This document shows positions 17,377-24,860 of a stretch of DNA of 64,000 nt, in pieces. The stretch is from the NCBI RefSeq assembly GCF_024448715.1, contig NZ_JAMOHZ010000007.1, forward strand, positions 1 through 64,000. Reading direction: 5' to 3'. How positions within the stretch are numbered: the first letter of the stretch is position 1; each line of letters starts with the position of its first letter. The notes under the pieces were generated by a model. It did no database searches. It was given only the letters and a program-made list of their open reading frames with translations, and had not been told where the DNA came from. Source of the stretch: Stutzerimonas stutzeri (GTDB taxonomy: Bacteria; Pseudomonadota; Gammaproteobacteria; Pseudomonadales; Pseudomonadaceae). The translations under genes were made by a program, and so were the position numbers.

Positions 17377-17790
17377 ATGATTTCACTGATCTACCACAAC
17401 CCTGCCTGCGGCACTTCTCGCAATACCCTCGCGATGATGATTGCGTCAGGCGAAGCACCACAGGTGATCGAATATCTGAAGTGCCCGCCTACGCGTGAAA
17501 AACTGGGGGAACTGATCGCCGCCATGAACATCGCACCACGCGATCTGCTGCGCCGCGAGGGCACGCCCTTCGACGAGCTGGGCCTGGACGATCCGGCGCT
17601 GAGTGACGAACAGATCATCGACGCGATGATGGCCCACCCGATCCTAATCAATCGGCCCGTCGTCGTGACCGAACTGGGCACTCGCCTGTGCCGGCCATCA
17701 GAACAAGTGCTAACGCTACTGCCCAAACCGGTGCACGTCTTCACCAAGGAAGATGGCGAAGTGGTAAGGCTTGCCGACCAGGCGCGCTGA
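17377..17790 (+). CDS. arsC: arsenate reductase, glutaredoxin-dependent
   Basis: 137 residues from ATG 17377. ArsC of the thioredoxin-fold, E. coli type: YHNPACGTSRNTLAMM with catalytic Cys11, then IEYLKCPPTREKL and the conserved HPILINRPVVVTELGTRLCRP. It reduces arsenate to arsenite in the cytoplasm, using glutathione and glutaredoxin. Upstream lies the arsR pseudogene; arsB follows after 122 bases, probably on the same transcript. The frame is open further upstream to 17311, but family length and the ISLIYHNP start favour 17377. Confidence 0.95.
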   Translation: MISLIYHNPACGTSRNTLAMMIASGEAPQVIEYLKCPPTREKLGELIAAMNIAPRDLLRREGTPFDELGLDDPALSDEQIIDAMMAHPILINRPVVVTELGTRLCRPSEQVLTLLPKPVHVFTKEDGEVVRLADQAR

Positions 17791-17912
17791 TCCTGCTGGA
17801 GGCCGGTTCGAAACTCACATCGCCCGCCTCGACTTATTGTTCACCAACCTACCAAACTACCAATCCCGCAGCTGACCGGCACCCATGTCGACCGCGTGGA
17901 CTGTATTCGTGA

Positions 17913-19235
17913 ATGGATTATCTGATGCTCGCGTTCGTCATCTTTATCGCCACGCTGATTTTCGTGATCTGGCAACCCAGGGGCCTTGGCATCGGCTGGA
18001 GCGCGTTGGCCGGAGCCGTGGTGGCGCTGGCCACCGGCGTGGTCGGCTTGGCCGATGTTGCGGTCGTCTGGGACATTGTCTGGGACGCCACCTTTACCTT
18101 CGTCGCGCTGATCATCATCTCGTTGATCCTCGACGAAGCCGGCTTCTTCGCCTGGGCGGCGTTGCACATCGCCCGCTGGGGTGGTGGACGTGGGCGTTTG
18201 CTGTTTCCGCTGATCATCGTGTTGGGCGCGATGATCGCCGCGCTGTTCGCCAACGATGGGGCAGCGCTGTTGCTGACGCCAATCGTGTTGGCCATCCTGC
18301 TTCGGCTCGACTTCAGCCCCGCGGCGGCGCTGGCGTTCATCATCGCCACCGGCTTCGTCGCCGATACCACGAGTCTTCCGCTGGTGACCTCCAATCTGGT
18401 CAATATCGTGACCGCCAACTATTTCGGCATCTCGTTCTCGCGCTATGCGCTGGTGATGGTGCCGGTCAACCTCGTGTCGCTGCTGGCGACGCTGCTGGTC
18501 GTTGGGCTCTACTTTCGCCGGGAGATTCCGCGCAGCTATCCGGTCGACCGACTGGAAGATCCCGCCTCGGCCATTCGCGACCATCAGGTGTTTCGAGCCG
18601 CCTTTCCGTTGCTCGGCCTGTTGCTGGTGTCGTTGTTCGTGACGGCACGCTGGGGTATCCCCATTGCGTTCATCATGGGCACTGCTGCGCTGGTATTGAT
18701 GGCCATCGCCGGGCGCTGGCTATCGTTCGGCAGGGGCCACGTCGTGTCCATGCGAGCCGTGCTGACCAACGCACCATGGCAGATCGTGCTCTTCTCGGTC
18801 GGGATGTATCTGGTTGTCTACGGGCTGGGCAACGCATGGCTGACGGACTGGTCCGCCGGCGTACTGGCCTGGTTGAGTCTGCAAGGCGATTTCATCGCAA
18901 CCTTGGGTACCGGCTTCGCGGTCGCGATTCTGGCATCGATCATGAACAACCTGCCCGCCACACTGATCGGCGCGCTGGCTATCGATCAGGTTCAGGTGGC
19001 GCCGCTTACTCAAGAGCTGATGATCTACGCCAACGTCATCGGTAATGACCTGGGCCCGAAGTTCACACCCATTGGCAGCCTGGCTACCCTGCTCTGGTTG
19101 CATGTATTGGCAGGCAAAGGCCACCGCATCACCTGGGGCGAATACGTCAAGGTGGGCTTGATCATCACGCCACCGGTATTACTACTGACACTGATGGCGC
19201 TTGCGCTCTGGCTTCCGCTGGTTTCGGCCAACTGA
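17913..19235 (+). CDS. arsB: arsenite efflux permease ArsB
   Basis: 440-residue membrane protein with about 12 helices, of the ArsB/NhaD superfamily. Typical segments are IWQPRGLGIGWSALAGAVVA, ALFANDGAALLLTPIVLAIL, FVADTTSLPLVTSNLVNI and IMNNLPATLIGALAI with NDLGPKFTPIGSLATLLW. It expels the arsenite made by ArsC. An alternative ATG four codons in is possible; no clear ribosome site separates them. A hairpin at 19240-19266 follows. Confidence 0.95.
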   Translation: MDYLMLAFVIFIATLIFVIWQPRGLGIGWSALAGAVVALATGVVGLADVAVVWDIVWDATFTFVALIIISLILDEAGFFAWAALHIARWGGGRGRLLFPLIIVLGAMIAALFANDGAALLLTPIVLAILLRLDFSPAAALAFIIATGFVADTTSLPLVTSNLVNIVTANYFGISFSRYALVMVPVNLVSLLATLLVVGLYFRREIPRSYPVDRLEDPASAIRDHQVFRAAFPLLGLLLVSLFVTARWGIPIAFIMGTAALVLMAIAGRWLSFGRGHVVSMRAVLTNAPWQIVLFSVGMYLVVYGLGNAWLTDWSAGVLAWLSLQGDFIATLGTGFAVAILASIMNNLPATLIGALAIDQVQVAPLTQELMIYANVIGNDLGPKFTPIGSLATLLWLHVLAGKGHRITWGEYVKVGLIITPPVLLLTLMALALWLPLVSAN

Positions 19236-19239
19236 CTAG

Positions 19240-19266
19240 TCGCCAGGCGCCTGAGCCGCCTGGCGA
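19240..19266. terminator. hairpin after arsB
   Basis: Stem TCGCCAGGCG / CGCCTGGCGA (19240-19249 and 19257-19266) with a seven-base loop lies between the convergent arsB and acyltransferase genes. There is no T tract, so termination is likely but not classical. Confidence 0.6.
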
Positions 19267-19275
19267 TGCACCAAG

Positions 19276-20400
19276 CTAGTCCCGCTTGATGGAAACGCCG
19301 GCGCCAATGCGCAGAGATTTAATGTTCGTGTAGCGCTTTAGGCGCAAGGCTGGCGCCTCAACCAGTCGCCACGACAAAACCGCAAAACACAGTGTGATTG
19401 CCATACTCGAAAGCGCGAGCACTGCCAGGTTTATATCGGCGCCAAACCAGTAAATGAGCAACTGCTGAACTGGGAAGCCGAAGATGTACATGCCGTAGGA
19501 GAAATCGCCGTGTTTGCCGAAACGCGCAACCTTTGGCAGCCGCGCATAGGCGATGTAAATCACCAGATACGGCAGCGTGAACATGTGGACGACGAACCAG
19601 GCGGAGCTACCCAATGCCAGCACAGACGCCGCCAGGAACAACAGTGCAATGCGGCCGTCCCAGCGAATCTGGTCCTGGTAGAGATACAGCGCAGCGCCGC
19701 CGTAGAAGAAAAGTCCCAGACGGAACAGCTTGAGGATGGTTACGCTTTCGACGCCTAGTACCGGCAGAACGAAGAAATGCCCGACCATCAACACGCCCAG
19801 CCCAAGCACGACCATATGCCGCTTGAGCAGCTTCAGCGCTCCCAGCAGCAGCACGCTGCAGTACATCATGCCTTCCAGGGGCAGCGTCCAGAACGATCCG
19901 TTGACCACTTCCGGGAATGGGTTGGTAGCAAATACCCCCGGCAATTCGTACCGGGTCATCAGAAATAGGTTAGTCAAAAAAGCCGCGGTCTTACCGTTGC
20001 TAAAGTATTCGCCTAGCGGTAGCGGCGTAGTCAGCGGACCGATCACCAGCAATGCGAATACCACCGCAAAGGCCAGGCCCGGAAAGATGCGTAGGGCTCG
20101 TTTGAGGATAAAGCTGACGTTGCTGCTGCCGTGCAAATAGGAAGCAGTGATCAAGAAGCCACTGATCACGAAAAAGACATCTACCGCCATGTCCGCCACA
20201 TCGGTACCGCCAGTCAACGGACGAAACGGTTCTTCTGAAAGCCGCCCAGTCAGCCAGTAGCAGTGCCCCAACAGGACCATCGTTGCTGCGACGAAGCGTA
20301 AAAAATCGAAGTTATTGTCCCGAACGCCTAATGACAGTTTCTGCATTCCTCGCCCCATCGTGATTGTTATGTCTTCCCTGCCGATCCGTTTGATACTCAT
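19276..20400 (-). CDS. acyltransferase 3 family protein (OafA-like)
   Basis: About 374 residues with roughly ten membrane helices. The N-terminal acyltransferase 3 signature NNFDFLRFVAATMVLLGHCY includes the essential His, followed by VFFVISGFLI and a basic loop FILKRALRIFPG. Family members move acetyl or other acyl groups onto sugars of O-antigen, exopolysaccharide or lipids at the inner membrane. I place the start at ATG 20400 (MSIKRIG), which has AAAGG before it; ATG 20346 (MQKLSLG) is also reasonable, and the frame stays open to 20535. It may modify the glycan made by the 24-27 kb genes (inference). Confidence 0.8.
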   Translation of the reverse strand: MSIKRIGREDITITMGRGMQKLSLGVRDNNFDFLRFVAATMVLLGHCYWLTGRLSEEPFRPLTGGTDVADMAVDVFFVISGFLITASYLHGSSNVSFILKRALRIFPGLAFAVVFALLVIGPLTTPLPLGEYFSNGKTAAFLTNLFLMTRYELPGVFATNPFPEVVNGSFWTLPLEGMMYCSVLLLGALKLLKRHMVVLGLGVLMVGHFFVLPVLGVESVTILKLFRLGLFFYGGAALYLYQDQIRWDGRIALLFLAASVLALGSSAWFVVHMFTLPYLVIYIAYARLPKVARFGKHGDFSYGMYIFGFPVQQLLIYWFGADINLAVLALSSMAITLCFAVLSWRLVEAPALRLKRYTNIKSLRIGAGVSIKRD

Positions 20401-20546
20401 CGACCTTTTCTTTGGTACGTTTTTTCGAAAACAGCCGAAGAAATCAGTTCCAAAAAAATGTCCTTTGGCCATCACGCACGTTCTGCAGGGTTCACGATGG
20501 TGGTTTCGGCTGAGAGGCAGACGAAATCGATACAACTGAACCTAGG

Positions 20547-20576
20547 CACCGGCGCGCGAGGTCTCACGCGCCGGTG
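20547..20576 (-). terminator. hairpin downstream of hpd
   Basis: A ten-base stem CACCGGCGCG / CGCGCCGGTG with a ten-base loop, 63 bases beyond the hpd stop. No T run follows on the minus strand. Likely transcript end. Confidence 0.5.
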
Positions 20577-20639
20577 TAACCATATAAAGAGCTGGCTAGT
20601 CACCCATAACGGCAGCCGAAGCCAGCGGCAGTCAGTGGA

Positions 20640-21719
20640 TCAGTCAGCGGTGCTGAGCACACCGCGCTGGATCTGGTCGCGCTCGATGGATTCGAATAGC
20701 GCCTTGAAGTTGCCTTCGCCGAAGCCGCTGTCGCCCTTGCGCTGAATGAACTCGAAGAACACCGGGCCCAATAGCGTGCCGGAGAAAATCTGCAGCAGCA
20801 GGCGCTGCTCACCGTTCTCCGAGGCGCCGTCGAGCAGGATGCCACGCGACTTCAGCTCATCGACTGGCTCACCGTGATTGGGCAATCGGCCTTCGAGCAT
20901 TTCATAGTAGGTTTCCGGCGGTGCGGTCATGAACACCGTGCCGCTGGCCTTCAGTTTGTCCCAGGTCTGGATCAGGTCATCGGTGAGGAAGGCCACATGC
21001 TGGATGCCCTCGCCGTTGAACTGCATGAGGAACTCTTCGATCTGCCCCGCGCCCTTCGACGACTCCTCGTTTAACGGGATACGGATCATGCCGTCCGGCG
21101 CGGTCATGGCCTTGGAAGTCAGGCCGGTGTACTCGCCCTTGATGTCGAAGTAACGGATCTCGCGGAAGTTGAACAGCTTCTCGTAGAAGTCTGCCCAATA
21201 GGCCATGCGGCCGCGATATACGTTGTGGGTCAGGTGATCGATGATCTTCAGCCCGGCACCGACCGGATGACGATCGACGCCTTCGAGGAAGACGAAATCG
21301 ATGTCGTAGATCGAGCTGCCTTCGCCGAAGCGGTCGATGAGGTACAGCGGCGCACCACCGATGCCCTTGATCGCCGGCAGGTGCAGCTCCATCGGCCCGG
21401 TGGGCAGTTCGATGGCCTGAGCACCTAGTTCCAGCGCGCGTGAATAGGCCTTTTGCGCATCCTTCACGCGGAACGCCATGCCACACACAGACGGGCCATG
21501 CTCGGCGGCGAAATAGGCGGCGACGCCTTTGGACTCACGGTTAACGATGGCGTTGATCTCGCCCTGACGATACAGCGCTACATCCTTCGAACGATGGTTG
21601 GCGACATGGGAGAAGCCCATGCTTTCCAGCACCGGCTCGATGACGTTTGGGGTGGGCGAGGCAAATTCGATGAACTCGAAGCCCATGAGGCCCATTGGGT
21701 TTTCAAACAGGTCGGCCAT
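20640..21719 (-). CDS. hpd: 4-hydroxyphenylpyruvate dioxygenase
   Basis: 359 residues from ATG 21719, with AGGAG seven bases upstream. It has two vicinal-oxygen-chelate halves. The iron ligands are visible as His162 ([12 protein letters not shown]), His241 ([11 protein letters not shown]) and Glu322 ([12 protein letters not shown]). The enzyme converts 4-hydroxyphenylpyruvate to homogentisate in tyrosine breakdown and, in pseudomonads, towards pyomelanin. No other homogentisate genes are near. Length matches the Pseudomonas enzymes. Confidence 0.95.
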   Translation of the reverse strand: MADLFENPMGLMGFEFIEFASPTPNVIEPVLESMGFSHVANHRSKDVALYRQGEINAIVNRESKGVAAYFAAEHGPSVCGMAFRVKDAQKAYSRALELGAQAIELPTGPMELHLPAIKGIGGAPLYLIDRFGEGSSIYDIDFVFLEGVDRHPVGAGLKIIDHLTHNVYRGRMAYWADFYEKLFNFREIRYFDIKGEYTGLTSKAMTAPDGMIRIPLNEESSKGAGQIEEFLMQFNGEGIQHVAFLTDDLIQTWDKLKASGTVFMTAPPETYYEMLEGRLPNHGEPVDELKSRGILLDGASENGEQRLLLQIFSGTLLGPVFFEFIQRKGDSGFGEGNFKALFESIERDQIQRGVLSTAD

Positions 21720-22283
21720 GGTTGGCTCCTTGACTAGCTGTGGATAGGGATGACGAGAGGAAACGTCAGCCCGGCGGCGCACAGGAAATCCCCCGAACGC
21801 TGCGACCAAGGTGATCGCCCAGGGTCAGTCGAAAGCCAAGAGTCTTCATGTCACTGATGTGTTCGGCTGAACATCAGGGTGCGCCTGCTGAAAGGCCGCA
21901 GACAGAGTTCGCCGCCATTACCAATGAGATTGGCCGGTACAGAACCAGACCATCCCCAGCCAAGCGTGGTGACATGCATCTGGCAGGACGAGGTGGAACG
22001 GTAATAGGTATGCAATCCATCTCGTGCCACGCTGCTTGCTAGGTCGCGCTTCGTTTTCGGAGCACGTCGTAATTATTTTGCGTAATCAGATTACGATTAG
22101 CGGAATTTGCGTTAGTGATGCCTTACTGTCAAGCCTCAATCCGATACAGCCCTGGCTCGGTAGACGACAACGGCGCGCATCTGTTCCTTCCATCAGCGCA
22201 CGTTCCCTCGAGCCCATTCATCCGCCGTTCAGAACGAATCGCCGGGCACTGTTGCCAAATTTTTATAGACAGCGAGGTGAGCA
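21720..22283. other. intergenic region without a convincing gene
   Basis: 564 bases between divergent hpd and the small acidic protein. Open frames here lack ribosome sites and motifs. An AT-richer patch around 22060-22110 may hold a promoter. Confidence 0.4.
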
Positions 22284-22418
22284 ATGAACGGTAGCGAACC
22301 GCACCCAAGCGAAGAACAGATGCCGCCCGAATACGACGAATACGGCGATGTGCCGGGCTCGGCAGATACATCCGATGTTGATGAACGCGAGGATCAGAAC
22401 GAAAGCCCGTTGGGTTGA
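22284..22418 (+). CDS. small acidic protein (44 residues)
   Basis: A short frame with GAGGTGAG directly before ATG 22284. The product is strongly acidic and hydrophilic (SEEQMPPEYDEYGDVPGS, DVDEREDQNESPLG). It is followed after 75 bases by the DUF2892-like gene in the same direction. The ribosome site and biased composition support translation, but I do not recognise a family. Confidence 0.5.
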   Translation: MNGSEPHPSEEQMPPEYDEYGDVPGSADTSDVDEREDQNESPLG

Positions 22419-22493
22419 GGCGAAGACGGCGCGGTGTCCGATCGCGCCCTTCCAGCCGCCCCAAATATATCTGATGAAACTGAGGAAGCCAGA

Positions 22494-22865
22494 ATGACTC
22501 GACTGTTCGACAAGACCGCACCACAGAACGTGCACGGCTGGGAACGCACCGCTTCGGTCGCCGGGGGCCTGATGCTGCTGGGCAAGGGGTTGCGCCGTGG
22601 CGGAGCGAGCGGGCTTTTGCAGCTGGCCATGGGCGGCATGGCATTGGCGCGCGGGATCAGTGGGCGTTGCGAAGCGAAACGCATGCTGACCGAGCAAGAG
22701 CACTTGCATCAGCGGAGGGACGTCACAGATAAGCAGCGTTATAGCCACATGCCCCTCGACTCGGAAGTTCACAGTCCCGATTTCGCCGAGCCCGAAGTAA
22801 CGCTTCCCGATACCACGCCGATGGGCCACGAGACGCATCCGGGCGAACGTCGCAGTATCAGCTGA
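22494..22865 (+). CDS. DUF2892-like membrane protein
   Basis: 123 residues from ATG 22494, with GAGGAAG upstream. The N-terminal part (NVHGWERTASVAGGLMLLGK and GLLQLAMGGMALARGISG) has two glycine-rich membrane helices typical of DUF2892/YgaP-C-terminal-like inner-membrane proteins. The C-terminal half is a hydrophilic His- and Pro-rich tail. Function unknown; this family often occurs in stress-related small operons of pseudomonads. Confidence 0.7.
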   Translation: MTRLFDKTAPQNVHGWERTASVAGGLMLLGKGLRRGGASGLLQLAMGGMALARGISGRCEAKRMLTEQEHLHQRRDVTDKQRYSHMPLDSEVHSPDFAEPEVTLPDTTPMGHETHPGERRSIS

Positions 22866-23121
22866 GCCTCAGGTACCGATGGGCATCCGGGCCGGTTGCT
22901 GATGACACCACAAATCGGAGTTTCATTACTCAGCCTGGATTCCCAATGCCCTCAGAGGACTGCTCCTATTAGGGCCTTATTTTTCGAAAACTAAGGAGAT
23001 TCGGCCAATACCAGCCTCTTTTGAGCCTCCCGCCGAACGGTGATTGTCGATATTTTGACGAAGTGCTATTCATATGTCGTGATTTCGTCATATCTCGCAA
23101 CATTTCCAAGGAAGATATCAA

Positions 23122-23319
23122 ATGGATATTACAGGGCTCGATACCAGAGACGCTGGGCAATGGGGGGTCGTTTATTCGTACGGCAGCGTACTGGCGGTGT
23201 TTGAAAACGAGCAGGACGCTCAAGACGAAGCCACCAGTTTTGGTGGTGCGGTCGTTCGGATTGCCGGAGACGTCTGGACTGCGTTCTGTGAGGCAGGTAC
23301 AGCGGTTGAACATTGCTGA
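23122..23319 (+). CDS. small hypothetical protein
   Basis: 65 residues; AGGAAG lies seven bases before ATG 23122. The product looks like a compact soluble beta-alpha domain (WGVVYSYGSVLAVFENEQDA, then VVRIAGDVWTAFCEAG). No family recognised. The region 22866-23121 before it has no other gene. Confidence 0.55.
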   Translation: MDITGLDTRDAGQWGVVYSYGSVLAVFENEQDAQDEATSFGGAVVRIAGDVWTAFCEAGTAVEHC

Positions 23320-23387
23320 AGCTCAAGTTCTATACGTCACCGCGGCCCGCAGGCTGTTCAGCCGGATCAAGTCGAAGCTAGAGCGGA

Positions 23388-23579
23388 TCACGCCATAAGC
23401 GTAAACGTCTTCCCGTTATCTTCCGCCCCGCATTCCGTTGCTGGCATGGCAACCACAGCAGGCTGCGCCAAGCTTGGCGGCGCGGATTCGTAGTGATATG
23501 GCACGAGCCCTGTCCCGGTGTGCTGAAACTCGATGAAGCTATAACCATCAGCCCAGATTTCGGCCTCATTTCCGATCAT
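23388..23579 (-). CDS. small hypothetical protein coupled to the SAF dehydrogenase
   Basis: 63-residue frame (MIGNEAEIWADGYSFIEFQH, then TGTGLVPYHYESAPPS). Its ATG overlaps the stop of the upstream dehydrogenase as TAATG, which suggests translational coupling. The sequence is not recognised and could be a truncated sugar-modifying enzyme or a genuine small protein. Confidence 0.4.
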   Translation of the reverse strand: MIGNEAEIWADGYSFIEFQHTGTGLVPYHYESAPPSLAQPAVVAMPATECGAEDNGKTFTLMA

Positions 23580-24787
23580 TACCTGCGCACCCGCTGAGCG
23601 ACTTCATTCACAGTGGGCGCTTCGGTCTTTCCCATCAACTTTTGGCGCTGCTGAAGGATGATGTCCAGCACCCGGCTGGGTTGAATCTCTATGTCGTCGA
23701 AGGTAATCAGCTGCCCTGGTTCGACGGGCCTTTTGAGCACCGTATTGCGAAGCAGGCCGATGGGCACGTAGTCGTGCTCATCAACAAGCCGCACCGCTTC
23801 GCCACGAACGTCGAATCCGCCGATACCGCGGCTGATCACCTCGCCCGCCTTTATCTCGCGCTTGGCTATCGCTGCAACACCCAGTGTCGGCTCGACAGAG
23901 TTATTCAATAGCACGCCGCCCCCCGCCAGAACTCGACGCACGGTCTTGCCAACTTCAAGCGAGCAGAGATGAAACGGACGCGTCAATACGTAATACGGAC
24001 CGGGGCCCAGCTTGAAGTACTCGATCGCCGGCGCCTGATCTTCATCGTGGCGGCAGACTAGGAAAACCCCACCAGCGGAATATCCGCTCGGGATCACATA
24101 GTCGACGATAGGCTGACCAATGCCTTCAGCGATCAGACCGAGGATGTTACCGCTGCGGTTAAGGTCAGTGGACGCCAACCCTTCCAGCCCTCGCCGGGTG
24201 ATGGTCGCACCAAAACCGTTACCCACCACCGCCTGTTCGATTTGCACCTTCGTGCCGTCAGTAAACGAGGTGGTCTGATCGATACTGATACCCTGACGTT
24301 TGGACCAGTACGTCATGTCTTCGTGGCTGGGGTTATGGTTCAGATAGCCTTTCATGTTGCCGTAAACGAGAGGCTTGAAACCCATTTGCAATGCATCTTC
24401 ACGCAATGCCGCCAACGACCCTGGCTGGTCACCTTCGGCTTCAGTGAGCAGACCCTTGCCGGCTAGGTGGGAGCCGGTGGTGATTTGCAACTCGGCATTG
24501 ATGGTGACGACAGGCAAGCCGGCTTCGAATGCCCGCTCGATCACTTCCGTCCCGAAGAACACATCACCGGTGCACTCGACGATGATGTCCGAGTGCGCGA
24601 TGAGGTCGTCAATGGAGTTGGTCAACACATCCCGGAGCGGAAAATCGCCAAGCGTGTCAATGCTCCTGCGCGTAAGGACGCGGCTGATCTGCAGATCTTG
24701 GTAATGCTTCATGATCAGGCGAACGAAACAGTGCGAGATCATCCCTGTGCCTGAAACACCCACTCTTTTCACAGCTGTGTCGTTCAT
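23579..24787 (-). CDS. SAF-domain homoserine-dehydrogenase-like oxidoreductase
   Basis: 402 residues from ATG 24787 (AGGGA eight bases upstream). The N-terminal Rossmann part (RVGVSGTGMISHCFVRLI, IIVECTGDVFFG) resembles homoserine dehydrogenase. The C-terminal part after about residue 300 is an SAF domain (AKREIKAGEVISRGIGGFDV, VPIGLLRNTVLKRPVEPGQL). This architecture is the predicted homoserine-dehydrogenase-like COG4091 group, often found in polysaccharide or lipid-modification loci. It lies downstream of the glycosyltransferase-RmlD fusion in the same direction with 73 bases between, so a common sugar pathway is likely but unproven. Confidence 0.75.
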   Translation of the reverse strand: MNDTAVKRVGVSGTGMISHCFVRLIMKHYQDLQISRVLTRRSIDTLGDFPLRDVLTNSIDDLIAHSDIIVECTGDVFFGTEVIERAFEAGLPVVTINAELQITTGSHLAGKGLLTEAEGDQPGSLAALREDALQMGFKPLVYGNMKGYLNHNPSHEDMTYWSKRQGISIDQTTSFTDGTKVQIEQAVVGNGFGATITRRGLEGLASTDLNRSGNILGLIAEGIGQPIVDYVIPSGYSAGGVFLVCRHDEDQAPAIEYFKLGPGPYYVLTRPFHLCSLEVGKTVRRVLAGGGVLLNNSVEPTLGVAAIAKREIKAGEVISRGIGGFDVRGEAVRLVDEHDYVPIGLLRNTVLKRPVEPGQLITFDDIEIQPSRVLDIILQQRQKLMGKTEAPTVNEVAQRVRR

Positions 24788-24860
24788 CACGAAAGTCCCT
24801 TTATTTTTTGGTGTGCAGTTCGGACCGTAACATCTGGAAAAAGTTTGCTTGGCGAAAGGG

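Noticed and set aside
17885-19045. A 386-codon plus-strand frame overlapping arsB
   Set aside because: It is arginine-rich shadow sequence; ArsB membrane helices are in the neighbouring frame.
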